From Cyclina sinensis (taxonomy: Eukaryota; Mollusca; Bivalvia; Venerida; Veneridae): a stretch of DNA of 64,000 nt. The notes under the pieces are model-generated. The model did no database searches. It saw nothing but the letters and a program-made list of their open reading frames with translations, and was not told the DNA's origin. Numbering within the stretch: the first letter of the stretch is position 1; every line of letters begins with the position of its first letter. The stretch lies in NCBI GenBank assembly GCA_012932295.1, contig JAAONU010000018.1, forward strand, positions 1,668,206-1,732,205. Reading direction: 5' to 3'. This document shows, piece by piece, positions 35,001-46,557 of this stretch. A program made the translations under genes and the position numbers.

Positions 35001-38000
35001 GGAATTTCAGTTACACTCTTAGTGTCATTCTTTTGAAACCTGATCAGTGTGCAAAGCACTAGTTCAGTTAGATCGACTTTTCTTGCTCCAATATGTGATA
35101 GCAAGGCTTCGTTTGAAGAATCTGCTGTTAAACATTGAAATGGGAATTGTACGCCCTCAGGAAATTCATCTGATTTGATAAAGTACTGACCAGTTTCGGA
35201 CACAGAAGAGATAATTTCTTTACCATTTACAGAACTGACGGCAGAGAAAAGTTTCAGTGATTTTATTAACCTGGTTGCTTCATCTGTCAGACTATGAAAG
35301 CATTTAGCAATGCATGCAGCAAAAACAAATCTATCCTTAGTCTGAGAAGAAGTGTTGAACGTTTCAATTGTTTCGTTGACATGACTGCCTGTCCCAAGTT
35401 TAGTCAGTAATGCAATGAAACTTTTCTGAGTAGGCCAGAAGAAGTAAGACTTCATTTTCTCTTTTGGAATCCAATCTGGTAAACTGCCAACGACTTTAAT
35501 GCCTACACTTTCGAAACATGTACAAACTCCGTCTGGAAGGACTTCTCGAGAACAAGATTTTACCAGTAATGTGGCTGATAAGGTTTCTAGGCTAGCAGCT
35601 TCTGGTGAGTCCCATGTCCCTCTTGTCAGTAGCGGAACGATGTGTGCATTTCTGACATGCGGAGCATAGTCTCTGTCCAAGATGTATTCCCACACGTTTT
35701 TTAACCAGCCGAACGACAGTTTCGTATTTGTTGTAAGACACAAACTTGATCCCAGCTGACTTGTAACTGTTTTTTCTAAAAACTGTTCAAAGATGGAGAT
35801 TTCCATTTTCTTTATTTGAAACAGGCCTACAACAAAATAAACATGCCTATAAAAATGCTGAAATTGGTAATGAATCAGTACCATTATCATATTATCATAA
35901 AAATTAAAGTATCGATAATTTATAAATACTAATAATAATGCAGCTGATTAATTGTAAACTTAATGGTTATCAGATGAAGAGTCTTCTGTAAAACCGAAAT
36001 GATTTATCTATTGAAAAAAGTAAACGTACCTTTTTCACAAATGATTTTAATATGATTCGATAGAAGTTCGCCAAGGGAGGAAGACTTTCTGACAAGCGTT
36101 TGTCTGAAATCTTTCAGCAAGTCAACCTCTTCATCTGAACAAATGTAGATAGGTTCGCTCTGTGTTTTGTAACTTGTCCATCCTTCCGTTGCCAAAGGCA
36201 GAAGTTCAAGCCCTTCAACCTTTTCATAGTATCTTTCATCCGAGAAAAGATATGTTAATAGGTCAATTTTGTTTTGATTTGACAAGTTTTTGTATGCTGC
36301 GTTTTGGTGTAGAAGCTTTGCTGTTAAGTCGGGAGATAAATCTTTGATGGATTGAAAGTGTTTCTTTAAATTGTTGAAAACCTCTAACGGAAGATCAACA
36401 TGGGTTTTTCCAAGCAGACTAAGACATTGAATCACTGCATTTTTTGTGTTGTTGTAGCCTTCGGGTAATTTGTCAAAGGAAGCAAAGCAGGCGTCAGATA
36501 CTGTAACCCATTTGTTTTTATTCTTTGAATACATGATTTTTTGTTTCTTAGCTCTCTTGTAGAGCTCAGTCCCAAGGGTTTTCCACATACTCTGGATATT
36601 TGATATCAGTGGCAATGTGTTGTAAACTGTTATTACTGATTCATCGTCATTACCCAAGTGATTACAGACGTCTACTACTGTTTGTATCAGCCTACTGTAT
36701 GCTTTAGGAAGTGCTTCTTTAATGAGAATTTTGTTCCAAAGTATATTTTTATCATCGATTCTCTTGCCTTTTTGCTCATCAGTTTCCCATTTTAAATGAT
36801 GCCGATTTTGACTCAACGCAAAAAATCCATTGACGTGAACAGGCAGTCCAGTCAATCTTGATCCTTCACGAGGCAGTGGCAAAAAGCAAAATACATGTCC
36901 TTCTAACGGACCTTTAGTTGTTGACAATGGTGCTGCCACGCCAACATATGGACTGTACTGAAGACTTTCATCCTGTATCAGTTTCTTGAATTCCGGAGAA
37001 GCACTGTTACCAACAAAATAATTTACTACCAGCCATTTTGCCGTCTCGGAAACATCACGTATTGTCGTTATAATGGTCATCTGTATATCTAATGACAGGT
37101 CTTCACCTTTATAATCAGATGATAAAATTTTCATCTTCTCTTTGAATATTGCTCTACTTTGTTTCAATTTTCCGGAACTGTCTTCGATTTCAGTTTTTGC
37201 AATTTCCTTTGACTGATAATCACCTTGAATGATATGCAGGGAGATCTTGTAGAGGTTCTTGAGAAACAATAATATGCTAGATGCCTCAGACTGAAATCCA
37301 TCAAATAAGTCCAATACCTTTGCTTCATCATATAGAGTCTCAGATATAGCTGAAGCTTTCTCACGTAGAGGAAACCAGAAAATAGTACCTTTAAAATATC
37401 CAGCCTGAGCGGTGGCTCTTGTAAATCCAAATGTTCCGTCTAAAGCAGACCAGAATGACTCAGCATGCAAAGTCTTGTCTTGGTCAATACGGCAAAGGTC
37501 TATCATAGCATTGACTTTATTTGAATCTTGTTGAGGATCAATAAGGAGCATTTTACTTCCACTGATCACACAAGGATAATCTGTAAACAAATTACAAGTA
37601 ATCCATACAGAAAATGGAAATACAGTCTATCAAAAGATGTACTGAAAATATGTCTGAATGTTTAAAACGAATCAAAGTTTACCTAAGCCATGTGTTTTAC
37701 ATATACAAATACTTCGTTGTAACTTTAGTCGTAAACCTTCACAGACAATTCATACAATCCATGTTTTGTGTAGGAAAGCGATTTCATCACCTTGCTTTAC
37801 AAGAGAAAATCCTCTAAACAATGATCTTATTCGGAAACATTTTCCTTCAGTATAATGTGAGGGAGATATTATTTAAATGTTTGAAGGCACTGCATTACTC
37901 GCAATTCATTATATCAAAGTCAAATGATAAAATATTTAATTAATTTACCTGTTATATGAAAAACAGACTTAAATCCCAGACCAAATCTACCAACTGTAAG

Positions 38001-41000
38001 GGGATCGTCTTCTTTCACACTGCTGTAAATCATTCTTATTCCATCCCAATCTTTTTCAGAAAACACACCATCATTGTAGATGCAAAGCGCTGGACCCTGG
38101 GTAAATAAAATTATTTTGAAAAAGTATTTTCTTATGTTAAAGTTAAGTGAGATTTGTGTTGTTATTTTGAATTTGTTAGTAAGTAAAATAATATTTTTAC
38201 AGAGGCCTTATTGTTCAATTCTAGTATCTCTGTCTGAGTTCTGATTAAAAGCAGTGACTATTAAGTTGAAGCCGCACACTACGAAGTCTTGAGTAAGCAA
38301 TTAAAACAAAAGGGCCATCGCTCACCTGAGTCCAGTTGCTAAAGGGGCATAGTTCTTGAACCCATGGTAGGATCAGGTTGCCTCAGTAATGGAGATCTAT
38401 TGTTTATGAATGTTTTGTGAAGGTTTGGTTGAAACAGATTCGAATGCCAGCAGAATTCGTAGAAAAATATATGTTTAACCTCAGTGACCTTGATCCCAGT
38501 GACCTCAAATCCAACCCAGAGGTTTAGGCAATGTACCTACTTACTAAAAATCTAAGATATCAGTCCATTAATGAAGGCTCCATATCAAAATGTAGAAAAA
38601 TCTATATGTAGCCTTGGTAACCTTGAACCAAGTGAATGGTAGATGTCCATGGAAGACGCTTATAAATAAAATATTTAAAATACAGGTCGATAAATAAGTG
38701 CTAAGACATAGTAGTTTCAGACAAAAAAGGACTTTTGAAGTTTTCACTATATATACCTATATAAACAGGTGACCCCGGGGGCAGAGTCAATTTTGACTTG
38801 GCAGAGGTCCACTACACAATGCTTTGTGTAAAATTTAAGAACTTTGGCCCTTGTGGTTTCAGAGAAAGAGATACCTTAAAAAACCCCTATATATTTCTAT
38901 TTTAAAACAAGTGATCCCTAGAGCGAAGCCAATTTACATCCCAGGGAAATAATTTGAAGAAATTTGGTAGAGAACCTCTAGATGATACACCATGCCGAAT
39001 ATTTAAGCTCTATGTGTTGTGATTTCAGACAAGAAGATTTTTTAAAGATATATCTTTTGGTTGCCATAGCAACCAGAGTTCTTTATGGAACTGAATTCTT
39101 TGAAATATTTTTGGTAGAGCATTAGGCTAGGGACATCCATCTCTGCTAAGTTTCATTAACGTTGGCTTAGTTATTTCAGAGATGTCGTTTGAATCAAATT
39201 AACTACGAACGAACGCACTAACGTATGCACTCGCGCAAGCACTAACGCATGACGACGGACATCATGCGATCACAATAGCTCACTTTCTGCTGTAGTGAGA
39301 TAAAAAAGTAAGTAGTGAGTTTATCTAGTATGTACATCATACAACACGCCGATAATGGGACTGCATTTTTATAGTCAGTTTAAATATCACGAAATTGCAC
39401 ATATTTCATATTTACGTACACCACACCTATCGTTTGCAATACCGTACATTGACATATTTCAGAAAATCAATTAAAATTTACACTTCCCGTAAAGCTTTGC
39501 TGTAATGACAGCATATCTGTCTTTATCGTGAAGCGCGTCCTTCTATCTTCGTAACTGTGTAAAGTTAATACATTATGTTTTGTGGAAATGCATGTTTTAT
39601 GGCGTTTCATCTAACATCGCTTTGTTAGAATATTCTTGTAATTTAACTTATTAAAAACAAATAAACAAACAAAACAAAACAAAAACACTGACTGTTAGTT
39701 CTAAGTTACGCGAGTATCCGTGAACAAATGTCTTACCTTAAAGAACCTATTATAACCTGGAGTGATCTCCCCTGTTGTGTCACCGATTCGTCTGGTATCG
39801 TACAGAATCTTGACTTCACTAGCTTCAGCATCCTCGGCGTTCTGGATTACTTCCTGTGTTTTATGACATATGAATTCAGAATTAACCTAGCAATGTGTCC
39901 ATAGGTCATGGATATCCCCACTTCGGTGTATTCAATTATATGGTTAAAGCAAGAGTGCTCAGCGCTGGACGGAGCATTATATGCCCGAAGGGTGTTTTTT
40001 TCTAAGTATGATGTATTTGTAATACAAGGGAGGAAATCTTAGGCTTTTGAATTAAATGATTTGCTTTACATTTTAAATTTTTTATTTTTTATTTAAAATA
40101 TTTTGATTTTTAACATTTTATAATTTTAATTTTAGAGTTTTATAGATCTTTATTATATCTGAATTTTAGGTTTTATAATATGTATAAATGTCAGTCTTTC
40201 GGAAGATATGATGTTCATGATGTGATGAATGGTTATCAAGTTATAGTGCAGAAATTTTGATTGCTTTATTGATTGTCACCTTTTATGTATTTACCCCGAA
40301 CAGTATAGGGGTCAAATAATCATGATGGCAATCATCCTAAGAAGTTTGAAATCTGCATGGGAAGTAGTTGCAAAGTTATACAGCAGAAATGCTTTTCAGT
40401 GTTTATGTCATTGTGACCTTGACATCTTACCTACTGATCCTTAGATGTATAGGTTATTTTCTCATTGTAATCAATCATCACAGAATCTTTGATTGTAAAG
40501 TTACTGAGCAGAAATGGTTTTCTATGTTTAGGTGAAAGGTAGCTTCACTTCTGACCTACTGACCCCAAAATCTACGGGGCTCGTTTTCTGAATGTAAGCA
40601 ATAACAAGTAATAGCATTTCCAAAAATGCTTGAAATCGCCGTTCAGCCATGCATTTCGTCATAGATGAATGTATTTCATGTTCTTCATTCATTGAATTTG
40701 ATAATCTTACAGCATGCTTTGCACTGAAAAGCGAAGTTATATTTGATAATTTTCACACAGAAATTACAAAGTAGATCAGAGACATATAATATATAGTGTC
40801 TCTGAGTAGATTAAATATACATTGTAATTTTTATTGTAGCTGGACTATTTTTGAAAGCAGACGATTTAGCTTCTTAATGAAAAACATATCGCCCTAACCC
40901 TAATGAAGCATATATAAAACACGGAAAAATCCTGATCAAACTCCTCGCACCGGTTAAGTCACGCTTTGCTACTTTTACTGTACTTATCAGGGGAAGTAAC

Positions 41001-43089
41001 CCCTGCGGGGAGTTTGTATCCTGAATAGTACCGCCCGGAAGCAAGCATTTATTTTTTTTCTTTAAGTGCAAGTTTTGGAAAAAACAAACAAACCATAATC
41101 TTATTTAGGCTACATTCTCTAGTTGAAAATGACATGTAGCAAAAAATATTGCGATTATCCTGTGTTTATCCTACACCAGCCTGAAGACTGGTCCTGAGAT
41201 CGTACATTCATGATGGTATTTTTCAGTTGTAAGAATAAGTAACCCGACAAACATGGCGGTTGGGCGAGTCCATTTCGCATCCCTTGCAGAAGAATTCTGA
41301 CGTCCATTTTGTTATCATGTGATATGAAATGCTTTGCTTTGATTGGCTAAAGGCAGGCGGTGTACAGGCAAAACTGTTCAAATCTTGTTAACTGTATATA
41401 TCGCCGTCCAGGGACGGCGATAATAATATGAACTTTGAAGTGTCTATGACAAATGGTTATAAAATTTTTCAGCGGGAATTGTTTTCAGTGTTTAGGTCAC
41501 TGTGACCTTGACGTTTGACCTACTGACCCCAAAATCTATAGGAGCCATTCACTCAGTGTGTGCAACCATAGTATGAATTTTGAAGACTACGACAAAAATG
41601 GTTTGCGAGTTACAGAGTGTAAATGATGCTAAACATTTTGGTCACTGTGGCCTTGACCTTTGACGTACTGATCCCATAGTGTATAGGAATTATTCGCTTA
41701 ATGTGTGCAATCATGACATAAAGTTTGAAGTCTATATAGCAAATGATTGTCAAGTTACATGGCGGAAATGGTTTTCAATGTTAAAGTCACTGTAAGCTTG
41801 ACCTTTGAGCTGCTGATCCCAAAATCGATAGGGGTCATGCAATCAATGTGGGCAATCATCATATCAAGTAAAAATACTGCAGGGCAATTAGTTCTCAAGT
41901 TATCCTTTAGAAACCAAATTGCTAACGGACGGACGAACTGACAGACGGACGGACGGGCGCCCAAGACCATAACAAAAATTCCTTACATTAAAACTAAGTT
42001 CGAAATGTTCGAAGCAAACCCTCCAAAAAATGAATGCGGGCTTAGACAACTATTTTTATAAGGCCCTTAACTCCGGTTAACATAGGCCCAACAAATATTC
42101 ATTCCTTTACGGCCATCTTTACACGAAGGTTGCTGATCTATGAAAGCTTGAAACAAATCCTCCAAAAGATGAATGAGGAGGTATATTCACAAGATATTCT
42201 ATATATCACATACAGTGAAAAATAAAAAGGCCCATAATGCCGATTACACTAAGCGCCAGAAATATCTACCTACCTTTACAATCATCTACGAACCCAATCT
42301 GTATAAAATTGAAGTTTTAAGCAATTTCTCTAAACAATGAATAAGTTGATTATATAAGGGACTTTAGACTGCAGGAGTTTCTCTTTTCGCAAAATACACT
42401 TGGCCAGATTTTATTTCCCCGTGAGATTTCTAGTCCCCAAGCAACTCCGATTCCAAGGATGCTCCACTCAGCGATGGGAATTAGATAAACAGATTTGCAG
42501 TTTACCTCATTCCTCTGGATATTCCAGGGACAAAACATATTTTTGTGCATATTGGACAGATTTCCTGACAATTTAGCTAACGGGCTATAGATTCGCGAAT
42601 TTAATCAAGATACTATATAAATACATTACCTTCGTAAAAGCTTATTGTTAATAAGCTCAAAATATATGATCATTACGGAATGGATAGGGCCTACACAAAT
42701 ATTTGCTAAGGTTTCGTTAACTTTTTTGCTTTTGCAAATGTTAAAGTGCAAATGTTGGAAACCTTTTTATCTGTTCTACATAACAGCTAGTCCCTTATCA
42801 GCTCTAGACATTTAATTATAAAGTTAAAGAATACATTTCTTTCTGCCAAATGCCAACAGGATTTTGGCACAAATATCACATCAAATATCTAAATAAAGTT
42901 TTAATCGATATCTTTATAACTGAATTACTGGTTCAAACTAATTTTACGAAAATAACATTAGCATTCAAATACACGTATTCCTACCTTTAGAATTTGTCCT
43001 CCGTCCGGATACTCTGATAAAATTCCCTTTAACTGTTTAATCAAGGGAGGCTGTTTCATGGACGAGAAGGTGATATATGAACTCTCCAT
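19855..43089 (-). CDS. SACS: Sacsin (giant co-chaperone), seven coding exons
   Basis: Joined exons: 43089-42985, 39853-39737, 38096-37949, 37580-36030, 35826-24722, 24333-24226, 20019-19855. All introns are GT/AG and phases match (0, 0, 1, 1, 0, 0), giving about 4432 residues with no internal stop; human sacsin is 4579. There are three GHKL/Hsp90-like ATPase repeats, each with a Q-N-A-[DE]-D-A motif (from about residues 36, 1386 and 2432) and a later FCFLPLP plus L-P-V-H-[VI]-N-G block. A DnaJ domain with HPD at 4206-4208 and a HEPN domain from about 4305 follow. Sacsin is a cytosolic, mitochondria-associated chaperone linked to Hsp70 and intermediate filaments. A ubiquitin-like start was not found. 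The first ATG has an in-frame stop about 70 bases upstream, so it is a fair start, though an upstream exon is possible. Confidence 0.92.
20131..21640 (+). repeat. Bivalve-type dispersed repeat in sacsin intron 6
   Basis: Starts 'aagagggccatgatttccct' and 'cgctcacctgag', and ends with repeated 'caggtgagcaaacaat'. Inside are diverged tandem units of about 150-170 bp with 'gacccccggg', 'tttgaccc' and 'tctaagct' blocks. A different segment with CACGTGG and TGACGTAAACGTAAAC (about 20890-21105) interrupts it. Same family as 38303-39305. Confidence 0.65.
22880..23100 (+). mobile_element. SINE-like repeat fragment
   Basis: Contains 'cgaatgagatgttaaaccga' followed by 'gatcccat' and 'aaagaacc', a layout I know from 3' bodies of SINEs in several marine animals. 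No Pol III boxes are visible, so it is a partial copy or only the tail. Confidence 0.45.
23640..23960. repeat. CCGTATAT-rich degenerate repeat in intron 6
   Basis: Many variants of TCCGTATAT, CCGTAAAT and CGAACAC in both orientations within about 300 bp. The 87-residue minus-strand frame over it comes from this repeat and is unlikely to be a gene. Confidence 0.35.
24226..24333 (-). CDS. SACS: Sacsin exon 6 (HEPN middle)
   Basis: 36 codons between acceptor aaaacag and donor CAG|GTGAG, phase 0. It begins [16 protein letters not shown], which continues the HEPN helix (CYICHQ) from the giant exon. Confidence 0.88.
24722..35826 (-). CDS. SACS: Sacsin giant exon 5
   Basis: 11105 bp without a stop. 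It holds the end of repeat 1, all of repeat 2 ([33 protein letters not shown]) and repeat 3 ([33 protein letters not shown]), a long linker, the DnaJ domain ([18 protein letters not shown] at genomic 25124-25132) and the start of HEPN ([14 protein letters not shown]). It ends CATCAG|GTAAG. A single giant exon for this part is also known in vertebrate SACS; here the HEPN tail is split off into two more exons. Confidence 0.95.
36030..37580 (-). CDS. SACS: Sacsin exon 4
   Basis: 1551 bp. It completes the split Asp codon ([12 protein letters not shown]) and carries the first FCFLPLP and [11 protein letters not shown] block. Donor GAAAAAG|GTACG ends in phase 1, matching acceptor ttgttgtag|GCCTG of exon 5. 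Confidence 0.9.
37949..38096 (-). CDS. SACS: Sacsin exon 3 (nucleotide lid of repeat 1)
   Basis: 148 bp between acceptor acccag and donor ACAG|GTAAA. It encodes [17 protein letters not shown] and [15 protein letters not shown], the D-x-G-like and G-x-G motifs of the GHKL fold. It ends in phase 1, matching exon 4. Confidence 0.88.
38303..39305 (+). repeat. Bivalve-type dispersed repeat in sacsin intron 2
   Basis: Starts 'aaaagggccatcgctcacct'. Inner units resemble those at 20131-21640 ('tggttgccatagcaaccaga' against 'tgttgccatatcaactagag'). Ends near 'caatagctcac' after a run of short direct repeats based on 'cactaacg' (39205-39250). Confidence 0.6.
39737..39853 (-). CDS. SACS: Sacsin exon 2 (ATP-binding helix of repeat 1)
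   Basis: 39 codons, phase 0 at both ends, between acceptor acacag and donor GTAAG. It starts [19 protein letters not shown], the Asn-bearing helix of the GHKL fold. The canonical Gly after DA is Glu here, unlike repeats 2 and 3 (NADDAGA). Confidence 0.88.
40240..40650 (+). repeat. Tandem 'tgaccttgac' repeats in intron 1
   Basis: Degenerate units with 'gttatacagcagaaatg', 'tgtgaccttgaca', 'cctactgaccc' and 'tataggggtca'. Same family as 41430-41970. Confidence 0.6.
40870..41070 (-). repeat. Dispersed repeat with 'aagtaacccctg' core
   Basis: Segments 'caggggaagtaaccc' and 'tatttgagtat'-like flanks recur in the right flank (short forms near 43375 and 44530). A 65-residue minus-strand frame is incidental. 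Confidence 0.35.
41399..41422. other. Perfect palindrome TATCGCCGTCC / GGACGGCGATA
   Basis: 11-bp arms around a 2-base centre, GC-rich in an AT-rich context. It may mark a foldback repeat end. Confidence 0.65.
41430..41970 (+). repeat. Tandem 'tgaccttgacc' repeat ending in GGACGGACGG
   Basis: About four units of roughly 110-120 bp with 'caagttac...cggaaatggttttca', 'tcactgtgaccttgac' and 'ctactgaccccaaaatc'. The block ends 'acggacggacg...acagacggacggacgg', the usual end of this bivalve family. Confidence 0.7.
42985..43089 (-). CDS. SACS: Sacsin exon 1 (start of repeat 1)
   Basis: 35 codons from ATG at 43089-43087 to donor AAG|GTAGG. It contains [20 protein letters not shown], the usual entry into the first sacsin ATPase repeat. 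In-frame TAA lies upstream of the ATG. If exon 1 is really internal, the acceptor would have to fall between that TAA and the ATG region. Confidence 0.8.
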
Positions 43090-43399
43090 GCCATCACTCT
43101 TTGACGCTGGAAATATAGGTCTATCTTGAAGTCGTATGCAATGAGCAGCTTAATAAACATTTAAAACTTTTCTTAAATCAATTGTCTCATAATTTACTCC
43201 AGCGAATTTTAAAATTTCATTGTGTATCTTTCTCTTTAAAATGAACCAAATTTGGCAGTTTTGTAAAGGTGTGACGATAAATCGTGGAACGGCTTGTTGC
43301 GATAAAGAGAGGTAGGTTCGTACCAATCTCCTCCAAGTGATCTCCCTTCCATTCTTGTACTGAAAGTATGAAAGGGAAGTAACCGCTGTGTGGAGTTTG

Positions 43400-43990
43400 A
43401 GTTCGTTCAAGGTAAAGCGCACGTCTATAACAATACGGCAACAATTCATCCTTGTGAGCAGTTTCGGGGCATTTGCAACAAACGGTTTTGATGCAAGTAT
43501 TTTCCCCCAAAATGAAAATGTGTTTGTTGTTCCTATGTTGATATTCATCTTCCAGAAATTTGGGAAAGATACTCTGTTAAACAAAGAACTAACAATTTTA
43601 GGTCCTCGGTTAAACGAAACACTGCATATTCTTAATCTGTATATCGAACTTTTAGGAATAAGAGAAAGCACGGTATGACGATTATGTATAACTATACGGC
43701 AACAATACAGCATTTATTCTTGACATGTAAAAGAGAGACCATACAGTAATCTGACGCAAAGTGTGACAAATTTAAGTAAAAAGTTTTTGGGCATTTGCAT
43801 ACATTTGCAACGTAATCTTAAATGCTTTTAACCTAAATTCTTAATTTGAGTTTTCCGCTTCTGAATTAATGTTCAGTATCCAAGAAGTCGAAAAAGACAC
43901 ATCGTTAAACGAAACAGTATATTCTTCATTTAAATATCGAGCTTTGGAAAAAGAAATTTTCCCTTTGTTTGATCATGGCTATAATTAATA
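43400..43990. repeat. Diverged tandem duplication upstream of sacsin exon 1
   Basis: 'acaatacggcaacaatt' (about 43428) recurs as 'actatacggcaacaata' (about 43691). 'gttaaacgaaacactgcata' (about 43610) recurs as 'gttaaacgaaacagtatatt' near 43905. The offsets are about 263-297 bp. The 187-residue minus-strand frame here (43150-43713) has no recognised domain and sits in the repeat, so I do not call it a gene. Confidence 0.45.
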
Positions 43991-45522
43991 CTAAAGGCCC
44001 TGGTTTGATCTAACTTGAATTTATTCGGAAAAAGAAATCCAACAACTGTTGTAGGATTAAAGTGTATTTTATACAGATGCTGACCTGATGTCATATTTTG
44101 CATGAAGAGTCTGAATTTCACACTTAATGATGCAGTCGAGTAGATTAACTAGTAGAACTGATTTAGGAAGAAATGTACAGCCCTAATGACGATCAAACGT
44201 CAATACAATGCATTCTTGTAATGATATGGAAAATGTTTATGTTTTCCTTTTTAAGATTTGAGGATTTTTTTGGTTCGACTTTCTGGATAACAAGTGTGGT
44301 TGAAAGTTTCGCTAAATTTACATAAGATAAGCATATCTAAATCAATACATCAAAACACTTAAATTCAAACATTTCCTTTCTTTCTTATAGTCTGTATTCA
44401 ATGAACACGAATCAAACAGAGCATAAAATATTATCTGAAGAATGAATTTCATAGCAGTCGCTTACTTTTTTTCTATATGCTGATTTTATCTGAGACCTTA
44501 ATACTACCCCTTTAAGAAGTGCAACGGAGAGTTACTTCCCCTACCTCATCGGCTTTCTCTTGACTGAGAAAGAGCAATACTTCCATACTGTAATCACATA
44601 ATGTGGTTACTTCTAGATTGAGAAACAATAATAACAAGAGACTCCCTTGTTTGTGATAGTAGCACTTAAAGAAGCATACTTTCATATTTCATTGTAATCT
44701 TTTTAAAATAGAGTAACATTTCAATTGGAAACATTTGGAAAAAGGTTGTTTTAAAAGAACAAAAACAGTTTGTTCTCCCACCACGTGACTCCATCCTAAA
44801 TGTTGATAATGTGCAAAACTAGGCTTGATACTAACAACGTCTGTGAAATTTGACTGCAATCCGCCGGATTGGAAACTAAATGCATAAAAAGAATTTTTAA
44901 AATTAAAATCAATGAATCAGAAAATGTTAAGGTATAAACGAGTAAATCCATCATAGTAGCGGAGAAATAATAATAATAATCACCATCATCATCATAATTA
45001 CAACAGATAAGGCCACTAACTCCGCCGACAATCAATGAACTGGAAAATGCCTCAGGTATGCATGAATAAGTTTGCCACTAATCATTTCTTTGAAGTGTCG
45101 ATTTAGTCGGTTCAGTGGCATAGGGAAAATAGTACAAACACACGTAAAGGGCAATAAGTTTGCTGAAAATCAATAAACCGGTCGATGTTGACGATATGCA
45201 CAAGTAAGCTTGGTACTGATTAGTCCCGTGAAGTTTAGCTGTATCCTTCCAATTGCGTAGGAGAAATGAAAATGAACGCATAAACTGCAATAGCTCCCCT
45301 GAAAATAAATGAATCGGGAAATGCAGATCATAAGTTCAACTAGGTTTGGGACTGAACGTATGTGTGGATTTTGGTTGAAATCTGTCAGATGTCAGAGGAG
45401 GTGTCTGAACAAATTATGTGACAAACTGGCAGACAGCACAAAATCAATATGTCTCCTCCCAGCCCCCACCCAACCTCCTCCACCTCTCCCATGTCATGGC
45501 AAAAAAAACGCAATTACTAAAT
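43991..45522. other. Intergenic sequence, no gene seen
   Basis: AT-rich. A short trinucleotide stretch (AAT then ATC units, 44965-44998) is present. No supported coding feature. Confidence 0.45.
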
Positions 45523-45673
45523 CAGGGGCGAATCCAGGATTTCAGGTTGGGGGCGCAAAATGTTTGGCCCAATTTATGTCCGTTTTCTACCTCATTTCAA
45601 CAAGTGTGGTTCTGCTAGGGTATTCTGATTTGGTAATGTCACATGGGCCTCACACCCTCTGGATCCGCTAGTG
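45523..45673. mobile_element. 151-bp MITE-like element flanked by TAAAT
   Basis: Left end CAGGGGCGAATCCAGG and right end (minus strand) CACTAGCGGATCCAGAGG share CA...GCGrATCCAG. TAAAT lies directly outside both ends (45518-45522 and 45674-45678). The ends resemble hAT-type MITEs, which usually give 8-bp duplications; only 5 bp match here. Confidence 0.5.
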
Positions 45674-46557
45674 TAAATGGAGTGTTTATGATTCTTTAGA
45701 AATATTACTTCACACGTACGTTAATATGTAACTTTATTTTCACTGATAAGTCCATAACATTAGAAAATTTGTGAACGTCCTTGTTTTTTTTTTTGTTTTT
45801 TTGAAAGGCTTAAATGCTGCAACATTGACAATATTGTTAAACAAAGTAATGGTTATAAAACTTATCATTTGTGTTGACATAAGCCAATATTGTGATATTA
45901 TTGATTGCGGATCCAGTCAGTCAGTCAGTCGAGCCAAATGATTTTGCTACAGTACAGCTCAGGAGGATTGTCCAAATTTCACGAAGTTTGGAGGAACTGA
46001 AAAAAGTAAATGATGATTTTCTCCAGTGAAATGAAGTGACTTCGAGGCATAGTGGAGTAAAATATCTTCCGAGTGACTTCGCGTTTCTACAAGTAAAAAA
46101 TTGGGAGTGACCGCGTTTCTGCAAGTAAAATTTTGAATGCCTTCGCGTAGACACGTAACTACATACTACAGTATTTTATGAACAAAGAAAACTTTTCAGA
46201 AACGTACGTTTGTAAGCATCCTTTCTCACTTCAATTATTCAAAACAATTGCAGATTAGCACATTCTTAAAAATAATAACATGTTTAACATGGTAATTATC
46301 GAGGTTATTTTAAGTGAACTGTTTAAATTGTCAAAGAAATTGCATCACTCAACAGCGGCTTTCAACTTTTTATAAACAACAACAACAAACTTTTATTTCA
46401 CCCAGGTATACGTGTTTACAACATGGGGATATGTCAGAAAGTTTTAAATAATAAGACATGCTCCGGAACTAGTTATACATAGCCAGGAGATAGATATAAT
46501 TTTCCTTAGAATGTCGGAAGAAAGCTCTCTGCAGAATTTCATGTAGAATCATTATAT
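45674..46557. other. Intergenic sequence, no gene seen
   Basis: Includes a T-rich run near 45783-45801 and a small CAGT repeat near 45917-45930. Nothing coding is supported. Confidence 0.4.

Noticed and set aside
35827..35890. Sacsin starting at the ATG at 35890 as a separate 3732-residue gene
   Set aside because: The first part of that frame is intron; a strong acceptor at 35827-35829 joins in phase to an upstream exon continuing the sacsin sequence.
36004..37590. A separate 528-residue gene upstream of the giant exon
   Set aside because: Its ends are splice sites in matching phase with the neighbours; it is sacsin exon 4.
40893..40906. Telomere-like CCCTAACCCTAA
   Set aside because: Only about two units, inside a dispersed repeat.
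43150..43713. 187-residue minus-strand gene next to sacsin exon 1
   Set aside because: No domain, overlapped by other frames, and it lies in a diverged tandem duplication.
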